Shown here: positions 25,109 through 32,817 of the stretch, one piece after another
How the letters are laid out: each line of letters starts with the position of its first letter
How positions within the stretch are numbered: position 1 is the stretch's first letter
Made by a program: the position numbers and the translations under genes
Assembly: GCA_964490145.1 (NCBI GenBank)
Contig: CAZBBS010000022.1
Span: 1-37,747, forward strand
Origin: Eutrophocola sp964490145
Lineage (GTDB): Bacteria; Pseudomonadota; Gammaproteobacteria; Pseudomonadales; Pseudohongiellaceae
Reading direction: 5' to 3'
Length of the DNA stretch: 37,747 bases
Notes under the pieces: generated by a model
What the model saw: the letters and a program-made list of their open reading frames with translations, nothing else
Database searches by the model: none
Told to the model about the DNA's origin: nothing

Positions 25109-25756
25109 TTAGTTCAGCCGGATGCTGACATCACCAACGCCAAGGTCAACTTCGAGATCCTTGTCACCTGAACCCTGTGCCCTGATGCTTTTGGAAATAA
25201 AGGCTGATTCCGAATCCAGGACTTCGCCGCCGCGAATTCTGGCATCACCTACACCGACATTCAGGTTGATGCGGCCGACACGCTGTTCCTGCGCGTTGAT
25301 ATTCACATCACCAACACCCAGTTCGACATCAAGATCGGTATCGCTGATATCGAGCACGATTTCACCCACCCCCATCTGTATGATCGTACGCTCTACACTG
25401 GGCATTTCCACGGTCCATTCAGCATTGGTGTTTTTCTCATCGAAACTCAGGAACAGGGTGCCGCCTCTCTGCTTGATTTCCAGATCCATATCTTCAACAT
25501 CGACGGAACGACGGAAAAAGCCTTTCTTTTTGCCCTCAATTTCCAGGACCACGCGAATCTGGTCTACTTCAGTCTGTACCAGATCGATTCGGCCCACGCT
25601 GTTGCTGATTTCCACTTCCTGGATGTCATCCAAGGTGATGCTGTGATTTCTGACGACTCTGTCTTCGGCATGTGCCGAGGTGACCAGAATAGTCATCAAA
25701 AATACACCGACACACATCAGCATGATTTTTTTGATAAACAACTGACTCTTGATCAT
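25109..25756 (-). CDS. Secreted DUF4097-like repeat protein
   Basis: A 215-residue secreted protein with a signal peptide (about residues 1-30, ending S-A-H-A-E). The mature part is nearly all short beta-strands with repeated turns: S-V-G-R-I-D-L (53), M-G-V-G-E-I-V-L (128), L-G-V-G-D-V-N-I (147), V-G-V-G-D-A-R-I (167) and L-G-V-G-D-V-S-I-R-L (206). This layout fits a DUF4097-type beta-solenoid (putative adhesin). It is a single gene with an AT-rich upstream region. The function is unknown; adhesion or envelope structure is only a family-level guess. Confidence 0.7.
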   Translation of the reverse strand: MIKSQLFIKKIMLMCVGVFLMTILVTSAHAEDRVVRNHSITLDDIQEVEISNSVGRIDLVQTEVDQIRVVLEIEGKKKGFFRRSVDVEDMDLEIKQRGGTLFLSFDEKNTNAEWTVEMPSVERTIIQMGVGEIVLDISDTDLDVELGVGDVNINAQEQRVGRINLNVGVGDARIRGGEVLDSESAFISKSIRAQGSGDKDLEVDLGVGDVSIRLN

Positions 25757-26122
25757 GGTTTTGCTCCTGTTGGCTTGCCAGCCGGTTTGATTCTGATACC
25801 TGTGGCCGCTGCATTTTCGACCGTCTTGTTACTGGTTAGAGCAAACACTGTGCCATAATAAAAAATATATATAAAACATATAGATAGATATATTTTGGGG
25901 TTATGGCGCCGATCAGGTTTATGGCCGGTGAGGCTAATAGTCGGTGAAAAATACCAGCTGGCGTCCGGTATTCAGAACTGGGTATTATTGACAGGCTGTA
26001 CTGCCGACAGCGTGAAGCACAGGCTGTTGGTCATGGCCGTAATGAGCGGGTGGGGGATGGATTGCTGTTATACGCAATCCCGCTGAATCGCATATGACCT
26101 GCCCATTACCCGCTAATAACCT
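25757..26122. other. Intergenic region before the assembly gap
   Basis: About 366 bases with no credible gene. A strongly AT-rich block at 25857-25897 (runs of A and TA repeats) lies upstream of the minus-strand DUF4097 gene and may hold its promoter. Near the gap (26062-26083) an inverted repeat GGATTGC / GCAATCC with an eight-base loop could form a hairpin, flanked by imperfect AGCGGG / CCCGCT arms. No T-run follows it, so it is not a clear terminator. Short open frames here look random. Confidence 0.5.
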
Positions 26123-26222
26123 NNNNNNNNNNNNNNNNNNNNNNNNNNNNNNNNNNNNNNNNNNNNNNNNNNNNNNNNNNNNNNNNNNNNNNNNNNNNNN
26201 NNNNNNNNNNNNNNNNNNNNNN
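26123..26222. other. Assembly gap of exactly 100 Ns
   Basis: Positions 26123-26222 are all N. A run of exactly 100 is a standard placeholder, so the true distance between the two contigs is unknown and the adjacency of the genes on the two sides rests on scaffolding. The start of the PQQ dehydrogenase and its promoter are lost in it. Confidence 0.98.
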
Positions 26223-26223
26223 G

Positions 26224-28308
26224 TTGATACTCACCAGCCTGTTTGTCTGTAGTGTTGCTGCAGCCCAGGTGGATACAGAAACCCTGATTTCACCTACTGC
26301 CAGTTTTACGGAAGAGCAGGTGGCCGCAGGTCTTGCCGCCTACCAGACCAACTGCGCCCAGGGCTGTCACCAGAACGACATGGCGGGTAATGGTCCGATT
26401 GCCGCCCTGCGAGGCCCTGCGTTCACCAGTGCCTGGAATAACCGGACTGTCGCTGATCTGATCAACACCATGCGCACAGCGATGCCCCCAACGAATGCAG
26501 GGGGGCTGCCCCAGCAGACCTATGTGGATCTGGCGGCCTTCATCCTCTCTGCCAATGGCGGGGAGTCGGGAGAGACTGCTCTCCAGTTCGATTCTCCGGC
26601 AGCCATTCGCCAGTTCACCACATCGGGGACACCACAGCCGTTCCAGGCACCACTGGCAGGTCCTGAAAATGAAGGGCCAACCGGTGTGACTTTAGCCGGC
26701 ATGGTGCCTGGCTATCGTCCTGTCACTGAAGCGATGCTGCAGAATCCTGATCCTGCTGACTGGCTGACACATCGCGGTAACCGCAAGGCCTGGAGCTACA
26801 GTGAGCTGGACCAGATTGATACGGGTAATGTCGGGCAATTGCAATTGCAATGGGTCTGGGCGCTGGGTAATCAAGGTGGGAACCAGCAGTCCCCGATAGT
26901 GCACGACGGCATCATGTACCTGTTCAATCCTGGCAATAAGGTTCAGGCACTGACGGCCGATACCGGTGAGCTGATCTGGGAGCACAGTCTTGGAGGTCGT
27001 ACAGGCACCATGCGTGGCCTGGCCATTCATGAGGATCGCCTGATCGTCAATACCCCGGATGCCCGCATTGTTGCACTGCGGGCAGAGGATGGTGAGATGA
27101 TATGGGAAACCCTGATCGGGGAAGGCTTCGGCAATTCAAGCGGCCCGCTGGTTGCCGATGGCAAGGTATTTACCGGGATGGGAAATTGTCTGCGTTTTCG
27201 GCCTGAAAAATGTTATGTCAGTGCCTACGACGTCAATGACGGCAGCTTTCTGTGGAAGTTTGAAACCGTGGCAAGGGAGGGCACCGAAGGCGGGGATAGC
27301 TGGGGCGGCGTTGACGACATGTTTCGTGCCGGTACAGATACCTGGATTACCCCCTCTTATGATGATGAGCTGGGTGTCCTGTATATAGGTGTCTCCCAGC
27401 CCAAGCCCTGGATGCCGGTCAGCCGCGGCATGACCGTCTTCGATGATGCCCTTTATTCCAATTCCACTCTGGCATTGAATCCAGATACCGGTGAGCTGCT
27501 CTGGTATTACCAGCATGTACCGGGAGAAGTGTTTGACCTGGACGAAGTGTTCGAGCGCCTGCTTGTGGATATCGATGGTGAAAAAGTGGTGTTTTCCGTG
27601 GGCAAGCACGGCATTCTCTGGAAGCTCAACAGGGAAACCGGCAAGTACCTGGATCATGCCGAAACGGTTCTGCAGACGACCTTCGATTACTTTGATCCGG
27701 AAACCGGGCGTCCTCAATACCGGGCTGACGTGATTGAATCAGGTCTCGAAGAGTACCTGGAAGTGTGTCCATCATCGGCTGGTGGAAAAAACTGGCATGC
27801 GATGAGTTATCACCCGGGATCCTCACGCCTGATCATTCCTTTAAGCCAGAGTTGTCTGCGTCAACGGGCCAAGGAAATAGATTTCATTGAAGGCGGCGGG
27901 GGTGCCGGTGTGGACCGGGAATGGTTCATCATGCCGGGAACGGATGGCAACGTAGGCAAGCTGGCGGCATTTGATATCAGGACACTGGAAGAGCTGTGGT
28001 CGGTGGAGCAGCCGGCATCCTTTCTGACAGGCGTACTGAGTACTGCCGGCAATGTGGCTTTTGCCGGCGACCTGGACAGATTTTTCCGGGCGTTCAACGT
28101 GGATAATGGAGAAGTCCTCTGGGAAACCCGCCTGGGAACCTCTGTACAGGGATTTCCCATCACCTTCAGTGTCAATGGACGCCAGTATGTGGCGATGTCG
28201 GCTGGACTCGGCGGTGGCAGTCCGCGCATTGTGCCTTCCCGCCTGACGCCGGAGATTCATTACCCTGATACAGGGAACGCCCTGTATGTGTTTGCCCTGC
28301 CTGAATAA
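26224..28308 (+). CDS. PQQ-dependent dehydrogenase with N-terminal cytochrome c domain (5' end in gap)
   Basis: 694 residues are visible; the reading frame is open into the gap, and the first visible residues are the hydrophobic end of a signal peptide (cut near A-A-A-Q). The N-terminal cytochrome domain has C-A-Q-G-C-H at visible residues 44-49, a CX3CH motif in place of CXXCH. A PQQ propeller follows, with blades such as A-L-T-A-D-T-G-E-L-I-W, A-L-R-A-E-D-G-E-M-I-W and A-L-N-P-D-T-G-E-L-L-W. The E-V-F-D-L-D-E-V-F segment puts two Asp residues two apart at the expected catalytic-base position. The Glu and Asn metal ligands of methanol dehydrogenase are not evident, so this is a divergent subgroup. 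The substrate is unknown. Whether it belongs to an operon upstream cannot be seen. Confidence 0.82.
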   Translation: MILTSLFVCSVAAAQVDTETLISPTASFTEEQVAAGLAAYQTNCAQGCHQNDMAGNGPIAALRGPAFTSAWNNRTVADLINTMRTAMPPTNAGGLPQQTYVDLAAFILSANGGESGETALQFDSPAAIRQFTTSGTPQPFQAPLAGPENEGPTGVTLAGMVPGYRPVTEAMLQNPDPADWLTHRGNRKAWSYSELDQIDTGNVGQLQLQWVWALGNQGGNQQSPIVHDGIMYLFNPGNKVQALTADTGELIWEHSLGGRTGTMRGLAIHEDRLIVNTPDARIVALRAEDGEMIWETLIGEGFGNSSGPLVADGKVFTGMGNCLRFRPEKCYVSAYDVNDGSFLWKFETVAREGTEGGDSWGGVDDMFRAGTDTWITPSYDDELGVLYIGVSQPKPWMPVSRGMTVFDDALYSNSTLALNPDTGELLWYYQHVPGEVFDLDEVFERLLVDIDGEKVVFSVGKHGILWKLNRETGKYLDHAETVLQTTFDYFDPETGRPQYRADVIESGLEEYLEVCPSSAGGKNWHAMSYHPGSSRLIIPLSQSCLRQRAKEIDFIEGGGGAGVDREWFIMPGTDGNVGKLAAFDIRTLEELWSVEQPASFLTGVLSTAGNVAFAGDLDRFFRAFNVDNGEVLWETRLGTSVQGFPITFSVNGRQYVAMSAGLGGGSPRIVPSRLTPEIHYPDTGNALYVFALPE

Positions 28309-28346
28309 GGCAGGGAAGCACCACCTATTTTTTCTGTCTGCCTTAT
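28305..28346 (+). promoter_or_regulatory. Inverted repeat between the PQQ gene and avtA
   Basis: ATAAGGCAG (28305-28313) and CTGCCTTAT (28338-28346) are perfect inverted arms with a 24-base spacer containing six Ts. The left arm contains the stop of the PQQ gene, and the right arm runs into a TATAAT. It could be a transcript-end hairpin or an operator. Confidence 0.35.
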
Positions 28347-28349
28347 AAT
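28344..28349 (+). promoter_or_regulatory. Candidate -10 box for avtA
   Basis: A perfect TATAAT lies 42 bases before the avtA ATG. No good TTGACA-like element is found 16-18 bases upstream, so the promoter call is tentative. Confidence 0.4.
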
Positions 28350-28391
28350 GGCGGACACTTTGAATTATTCCTGTCGACATCCAGAGAATTT

Positions 28392-29648
28392 ATGAAACTT
28401 TCCAGCTTTGGTGAAAAATACACCGGCCATTCCGGCATTGTTGATCTGATGGCAGATTTGGGCGAAGCCCTGCACAGCCGACCTGACATGATCTCCATGG
28501 GTGGCGGTAATCCATCGCGCCTGCCTGACGTGGAAAAAATCTACAGGGATCACTTGATCAGTCTGCTGAATGAACCCGAAGGGACCTACAACATTCTGGG
28601 GAAATATCAGTCTCCACAGGGTGACGAGGTCCTTCTGAATCAACTGGCAGACCTGCTTCGTACTGAATATGGCTGGCCGGTGACCTCAAGGAATGTAGCC
28701 ATCAGCAACGGAGGGCAGTCCGCTTTTTACGTCCTTTCCAACCTGCTGGCTGGACGTTTCAGTGACGGCACCTTCCGTCGCATCCAGTTTCCGTTGGTGC
28801 CGGAATATATTGGCTATGCCGATACCGGACTGGAAGCGGATTTCTTTACCTCAAGCCGTCCGGCCGTTGATATTCTGGATGAGCACGTCTTCAAGTACCG
28901 GGTGGATTTTGACAATCTGAATGTCACGGATGAAACCGCGGCTCTGTGTGTGTCCAGGCCAACAAATCCGACGGGTAATGTCCTGACCGATGACGAAGTC
29001 AGGCAGCTTGATGCCATTGCGGGGCAACATGATATCCCGCTGATCATAGATGGCGCCTATGGCACGCCATTCCCGAATATCATCTTTGAAACAGTGAGCC
29101 CCCACTGGAGTGAAAACACCATTGTGCTGCTCAGTTTGTCCAAACTGGGCCTGCCTGGCGTTCGCACCGGTTTTATCGTTGCCAGTGAGGAGCTGATACA
29201 GGCCTATGCCAATGCCAATACGATCCTGAACCTGGCGTGTGGCAATGTGGGGCCGGCCATTGCCGGCAGACTGATGCAGAATCGGGAAGTGCTGGATATC
29301 AGCACCAGGCTGATCATGCCTTACTACCGGGACAGGGCCTATGCGACGATGGAGCTGTTCATTGAAGCCATGTCCGATCTGCCGCTGTACATACACAAGC
29401 CGGAAGGGGCCATCTTTCTGTGGCTGTGGTTCAAGGACTTGCCGGTCACATCCGCAAAATTCTACGAGATACTCAAGGCGGCGGGTGTGCTGGTCATCCC
29501 CGGTCACGATTCCTTTGCCGGTCTGTCACAAGACTGGAAACATGCTCACGAGTGTATCCGCATCTCCTACGCCCAGGATGAGGAGAAGGTCAGGAAGGGG
29601 GTGGAAATCATTGCCCGTGAAGCCAGGAAGCTTTACGACAGGGCCTAG
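28392..29648 (+). CDS. avtA: Valine-pyruvate transaminase
   Basis: A 418-residue cytoplasmic PLP enzyme, fold type I. The opening K-L-S-S-F-G-E-K-Y-T-G-H-S-G-I-V-D-L-M-A-D-L-G is typical of AvtA, as are G-G-G-N-P near 37-41 and S-R-P-T-N-P-T-G-N-V at 188-197. The PLP lysine is Lys251 in L-S-L-S-K-L-G-L-P-G-V-R-T-G. It makes valine from 2-oxoisovalerate with alanine as amino donor (EC 2.6.1.66). Length is as expected (about 417). Neighbours are PQQ and cytochrome genes with no metabolic link, so it is probably a separate housekeeping unit with its own promoter. Confidence 0.94.
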   Translation: MKLSSFGEKYTGHSGIVDLMADLGEALHSRPDMISMGGGNPSRLPDVEKIYRDHLISLLNEPEGTYNILGKYQSPQGDEVLLNQLADLLRTEYGWPVTSRNVAISNGGQSAFYVLSNLLAGRFSDGTFRRIQFPLVPEYIGYADTGLEADFFTSSRPAVDILDEHVFKYRVDFDNLNVTDETAALCVSRPTNPTGNVLTDDEVRQLDAIAGQHDIPLIIDGAYGTPFPNIIFETVSPHWSENTIVLLSLSKLGLPGVRTGFIVASEELIQAYANANTILNLACGNVGPAIAGRLMQNREVLDISTRLIMPYYRDRAYATMELFIEAMSDLPLYIHKPEGAIFLWLWFKDLPVTSAKFYEILKAAGVLVIPGHDSFAGLSQDWKHAHECIRISYAQDEEKVRKGVEIIAREARKLYDRA

Positions 29649-29735
29649 CCTGAATCTGTCCGGATTTACGGTTGTGCCGCATCGTCAGAAACATTAGTCT
29701 TGCCAACATTTTCAGAAAAACAGGAAAAGCCAGAG

Positions 29736-30527
29736 ATGAAAACAATTAAAACCATGGTGAAGGGCTTGCTGCCTTGCGCTTTGCTGCTTGCAGGCGGGAG
29801 CCTGATGGCGCAGGAGCACAGTTATGCGCCCAGTGATATCGAAAACGGCCGGGGTCTTTACCAGGCCAACTGTCTGGGTTGTCACGGGGATGATGGCGAC
29901 CAGGTGGAAGGGGTGAAGTTCTCCAGCGGCCGTTTCCGCCGGGCCAGTGCTGACGAAGATTTGATTCGCCTGATCCGGGAAGGTATCCCCAATACCCTGA
30001 TGATTCCGAAAACCAACCTGAGTTACGGTGATACCCGCGCCATCGTTGCCTTCCTGCGCTCTTTGCCCAGTGGTGGCGGCATGCAGGTGGATGATCGTGA
30101 AGTCAGGATCGGCAATGCCAGCCGCGGGCAAACCCTGTTCCACTCGGCGCAGACCCGTTGCAGCGAGTGCCACAGCGTTAATGGCGGTGGCAATCTGCTG
30201 AGCCCGGATCTGAGCAACATCGGTGCCACACGGACCCCGGGATCCCTGGAGCAGGCTGTGCTCGAACCCCTGGCTGAAGTCAGGGCAGGACAGCGTTTCT
30301 ACCAGGTTACCGATCGTGAGGGTAGAACAACTATCGGATTGCTGCTGAACCAGGACACCCATTCGGTACAGCTGCTCAATGAGAATGAACAACTTGAAGC
30401 TTTCATGAAAGATGATCTTGAAAGCAATGGATTCATACCATCCCCCATGCCGTCCTATCTGGATGTGTTGTCGCCGGATGAAGTCGCCGACCTGGTGGCT
30501 TACATGATTTCGCTGAAAGGGGAGTAA
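29736..30527 (+). CDS. Di-haem cytochrome c
   Basis: A 263-residue periplasmic protein with a signal peptide (about residues 1-26, ending L-M-A-Q) and two cytochrome c domains. The first haem motif is CLGCH at 46-50 and the second CSECH at 142-146. Candidate axial Met residues are in the T-L-M-I-P segment (87-91) and S-P-M-P-S-Y near residue 243. The start at 29736 is preferred over an open frame from 29700 because it begins the signal peptide. It precedes the PQQ dehydrogenase by 11 bases, so it is very probably that enzyme's electron acceptor. Confidence 0.9.
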   Translation: MKTIKTMVKGLLPCALLLAGGSLMAQEHSYAPSDIENGRGLYQANCLGCHGDDGDQVEGVKFSSGRFRRASADEDLIRLIREGIPNTLMIPKTNLSYGDTRAIVAFLRSLPSGGGMQVDDREVRIGNASRGQTLFHSAQTRCSECHSVNGGGNLLSPDLSNIGATRTPGSLEQAVLEPLAEVRAGQRFYQVTDREGRTTIGLLLNQDTHSVQLLNENEQLEAFMKDDLESNGFIPSPMPSYLDVLSPDEVADLVAYMISLKGE

Positions 30528-30538
30528 GGGACGTGAGA

Positions 30539-32194
30539 ATGAAGAACACTGTAAAACCAATTGCATGCCTGTTGACCGCCTGTCTGTCGTGGCAGGTTGC
30601 CAATGCCCAGGTAACCGCCGAGCGACTCCTGAATGCTGATGCCGAGCCCGAAAACTGGCTGCTGTATGGCGGGGATTATGATGACCACCGTCACAGCGAC
30701 CTTACCCAGATCAGCAAGGACAATGTCGGTGAACTGGAGCTGAAATGGGTCTGGCAGAATCGGGCTCGTGACGGGTCTGCTGAAAAATTCGAGGCTACCC
30801 CTCTGGTGGTGGATGGCATCATGTATACGGTGGCTGCGCCAAACACCATCGTGGCTATTGATCCAAAGACCGGACGCCTTTTCTGGGAGTATTCCTACAC
30901 GCCAGCCCCGGAAGCGCGGGTATGCTGTGGTCGTGTGAATCGTGGTCTGGGCATTCATGGCAACAGCCTGTTCATGGGCACCATTGATGGCAAACTGGTG
31001 AAAGTGGATGCCAGGTCCGGCAAACCGGAATGGACAGTGGATGTGGCCGACCCTGAACTGGGCTACGCACTGACCCTGGCCCCTCTGGTTATTGGCGACA
31101 AGGTCATTGTAGGTCCCGCAGGTGGTGAATACGGTATCCGCGGTTATATCGTGGCTTATGACGTACACAGCGGTGAAGAACTTTGGCGCTTCTATACTGT
31201 GCCTGGCCCCGGTGAACCCGGCTTTGAGAGCTGGGAAGATCCGGCGAAGGAAGCCTGGAAGATCGGCGGTGGTTCCATCTGGCAGACCGGCTCCTATGAT
31301 CCTGAACTGAATCTGACCTACTGGGGCGTGGGCAATCCCGGCCCGGACTGGAACGGTGATTCCCGTCCCGGTGACAACCTGTATACCGAGTCTGTGGTGG
31401 CGCTGGATGCTGATACCGGTGAATTAGCCTGGCATTACCAGTTTACCCCGCATGATGAGATGGACTATGACTCCACCCAGGCGGCGGTGCTTGTCGACAT
31501 GGAGTGGGAAGGGCGGATGCGCAAGGTCATGCTCTGGGCCAACCGCAACGGCCTGTTCTACGTGCTCGACAGGGCCACCGGTGAATTCCTGCATGGTTCC
31601 CCCTTCGTGGAAGTGAACTGGATGAGTGGCTTTGATGACAACGGACGACCGATCCGTGCACTGGCTCCATCTGAGGAAGGCACCTTCATCATGCCGAACA
31701 ACCAGGGAGCCACCAACTGGTATCCGCCGTCCTATTCACCCGTTACGGAATTGTTCTATATGCCTGCCTGGCTGGACACCTATTCGGTGTACACCAAGCG
31801 CCCGGTGGAATACACACCTGGACAGCAGTATGTCGGTGCCTTCCCGACCATGGCGATGCCCGCATTGGGTGTAAATGCCGTCAACCAGCGATTACCTGAG
31901 GAAGGTCTTGGTGCTATCCAGGCGATCAATCCGCGTAACGGAGATATCGTCTGGCGCCATGTCATGAATAACGTTACCGACAGCGGGGTACTCAGTACGG
32001 CGACCAACCTGGTGTTTGCCGGGGGCAGGGAAGGTCACTTCTATGCCCTGGATGCGCTGACAGGTGAAGAACTGTGGCGTCAGACTCTTGGCGGACAGAT
32101 TGCGTCGGGTCCGATGAGCTATGCCATTGATGGCAAGCAGTACATCGCTATTTCTGCCGGTGCCGGACTGTTCGTGTTCGGACTGCCTGACTGA
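30539..32194 (+). CDS. PQQ-dependent alcohol dehydrogenase with lanthanide-type active site
   Basis: A 551-residue periplasmic quinoprotein with a signal peptide (ending A-N-A-Q, about residue 24) and no haem of its own. It has the vicinal disulfide Cys129-Cys130 near the PQQ, the metal ligand Glu197 (G-G-E-Y-G-I-R-G), Asn266 (G-V-G-N-P-G-P) and the catalytic Asp309 followed by Asp311 (M-D-Y-D). The extra Asp two residues after the catalytic one is the known mark of lanthanide-using XoxF and PedH enzymes; calcium enzymes have Ala or Ser there. A GTG at 30533 is also possible as start, but AAGGG fits the ATG at 30539 better. Substrates are probably alcohols or aldehydes; which one is unknown. 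It follows its cytochrome and overlaps the TPR gene by one base. Confidence 0.9.
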   Translation: MKNTVKPIACLLTACLSWQVANAQVTAERLLNADAEPENWLLYGGDYDDHRHSDLTQISKDNVGELELKWVWQNRARDGSAEKFEATPLVVDGIMYTVAAPNTIVAIDPKTGRLFWEYSYTPAPEARVCCGRVNRGLGIHGNSLFMGTIDGKLVKVDARSGKPEWTVDVADPELGYALTLAPLVIGDKVIVGPAGGEYGIRGYIVAYDVHSGEELWRFYTVPGPGEPGFESWEDPAKEAWKIGGGSIWQTGSYDPELNLTYWGVGNPGPDWNGDSRPGDNLYTESVVALDADTGELAWHYQFTPHDEMDYDSTQAAVLVDMEWEGRMRKVMLWANRNGLFYVLDRATGEFLHGSPFVEVNWMSGFDDNGRPIRALAPSEEGTFIMPNNQGATNWYPPSYSPVTELFYMPAWLDTYSVYTKRPVEYTPGQQYVGAFPTMAMPALGVNAVNQRLPEEGLGAIQAINPRNGDIVWRHVMNNVTDSGVLSTATNLVFAGGREGHFYALDALTGEELWRQTLGGQIASGPMSYAIDGKQYIAISAGAGLFVFGLPD

Positions 32195-32757
32195 TGTTCC
32201 GGATGCCGGCAGTGACGAGATCGACACTTCTATTCGCGTTGCTGCTGGCCCCTCTGGCTGTGTGGGCAGACCAGAATGATCCCCGGCTGGAAGATCTGTT
32301 TGCCGTCCTGAAATCCGAGAATGATGAGGTTCAGGCTAACGGAATAGCCGGTCAGATCTGGGCGATCTGGGTTCAGCATGAAGATTCTCGCGCAAACAGC
32401 CTGATGCTTCGCGGCATCAATCAGATGAACGCCAATGACCTGTATTCGGCACTTGATACCTTTGATGAGCTGATCGCCTATAAATCCGATTTCGCTGAAG
32501 CCTGGAACAAGCGGGCCACCATATATTGGCAGCTGGGTAATTTTGATGCTTCCCTGAAAGATATTGATGAAGTCCTGAAACTGGAACCCTATCACTTCGG
32601 GGCATTGTCAGGACGGGGGCTGGTCTACATGGATCGTGGGGATTACTTCCTCGCCAGAAGTGCATTTCAGACGCTGCTGGAAGTGTATCCGGCGATGCCT
32701 GGTGTCAGAAATACCATTCAGCAGTTGGATAGTGTTTTGAAACAAGGGGCCATCTGA
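32194..32757 (+). CDS. Secreted TPR protein
   Basis: A 187-residue protein with a signal peptide (about residues 10-25, ending V-W-A-D). Three tetratricopeptide-like helical hairpins follow: R-A-N-S-L-M-L-R-G-I-N-Q-M-N-A-N-D-L-Y-S-A-L near 68, A-E-A-W-N-K-R-A-T-I-Y-W-Q-L-G-N-F-D-A-S-L near 100, and H-F-G-A-L-S-G-R-G-L-V-Y-M-D-R-G-D-Y near 135. TPRs are protein-binding scaffolds. The TGATG one-base overlap with the PQQ dehydrogenase stop indicates coupling, so the protein may help assemble that enzyme in the periplasm. A strong terminator follows. Confidence 0.88.
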   Translation: MFRMPAVTRSTLLFALLLAPLAVWADQNDPRLEDLFAVLKSENDEVQANGIAGQIWAIWVQHEDSRANSLMLRGINQMNANDLYSALDTFDELIAYKSDFAEAWNKRATIYWQLGNFDASLKDIDEVLKLEPYHFGALSGRGLVYMDRGDYFLARSAFQTLLEVYPAMPGVRNTIQQLDSVLKQGAI

Positions 32758-32771
32758 CATACTCAAGGTAT

Positions 32772-32804
32772 AAAAAACCCGGCAAGAGCCGGGTTTTTTA
32801 TGTG
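32772..32804. terminator. Bidirectional intrinsic terminator
   Basis: A perfect 12-base-pair stem (32772-32783 with 32788-32799: six As, CCCGGC, then GCCGGG, six Ts) with an AAGA loop. The T-run on the right serves the plus-strand TPR operon. Read on the minus strand, the A-run gives Ts, so it also serves the MFS gene ending at 32818. Confidence 0.92.
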
Positions 32805-32817
32805 TGTCGGTATGGCC

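Noticed and set aside
25895..26086. A 63-codon open frame just before the gap
   Set aside because: No ribosome site, no protein-like pattern, and it covers hairpin-forming DNA.
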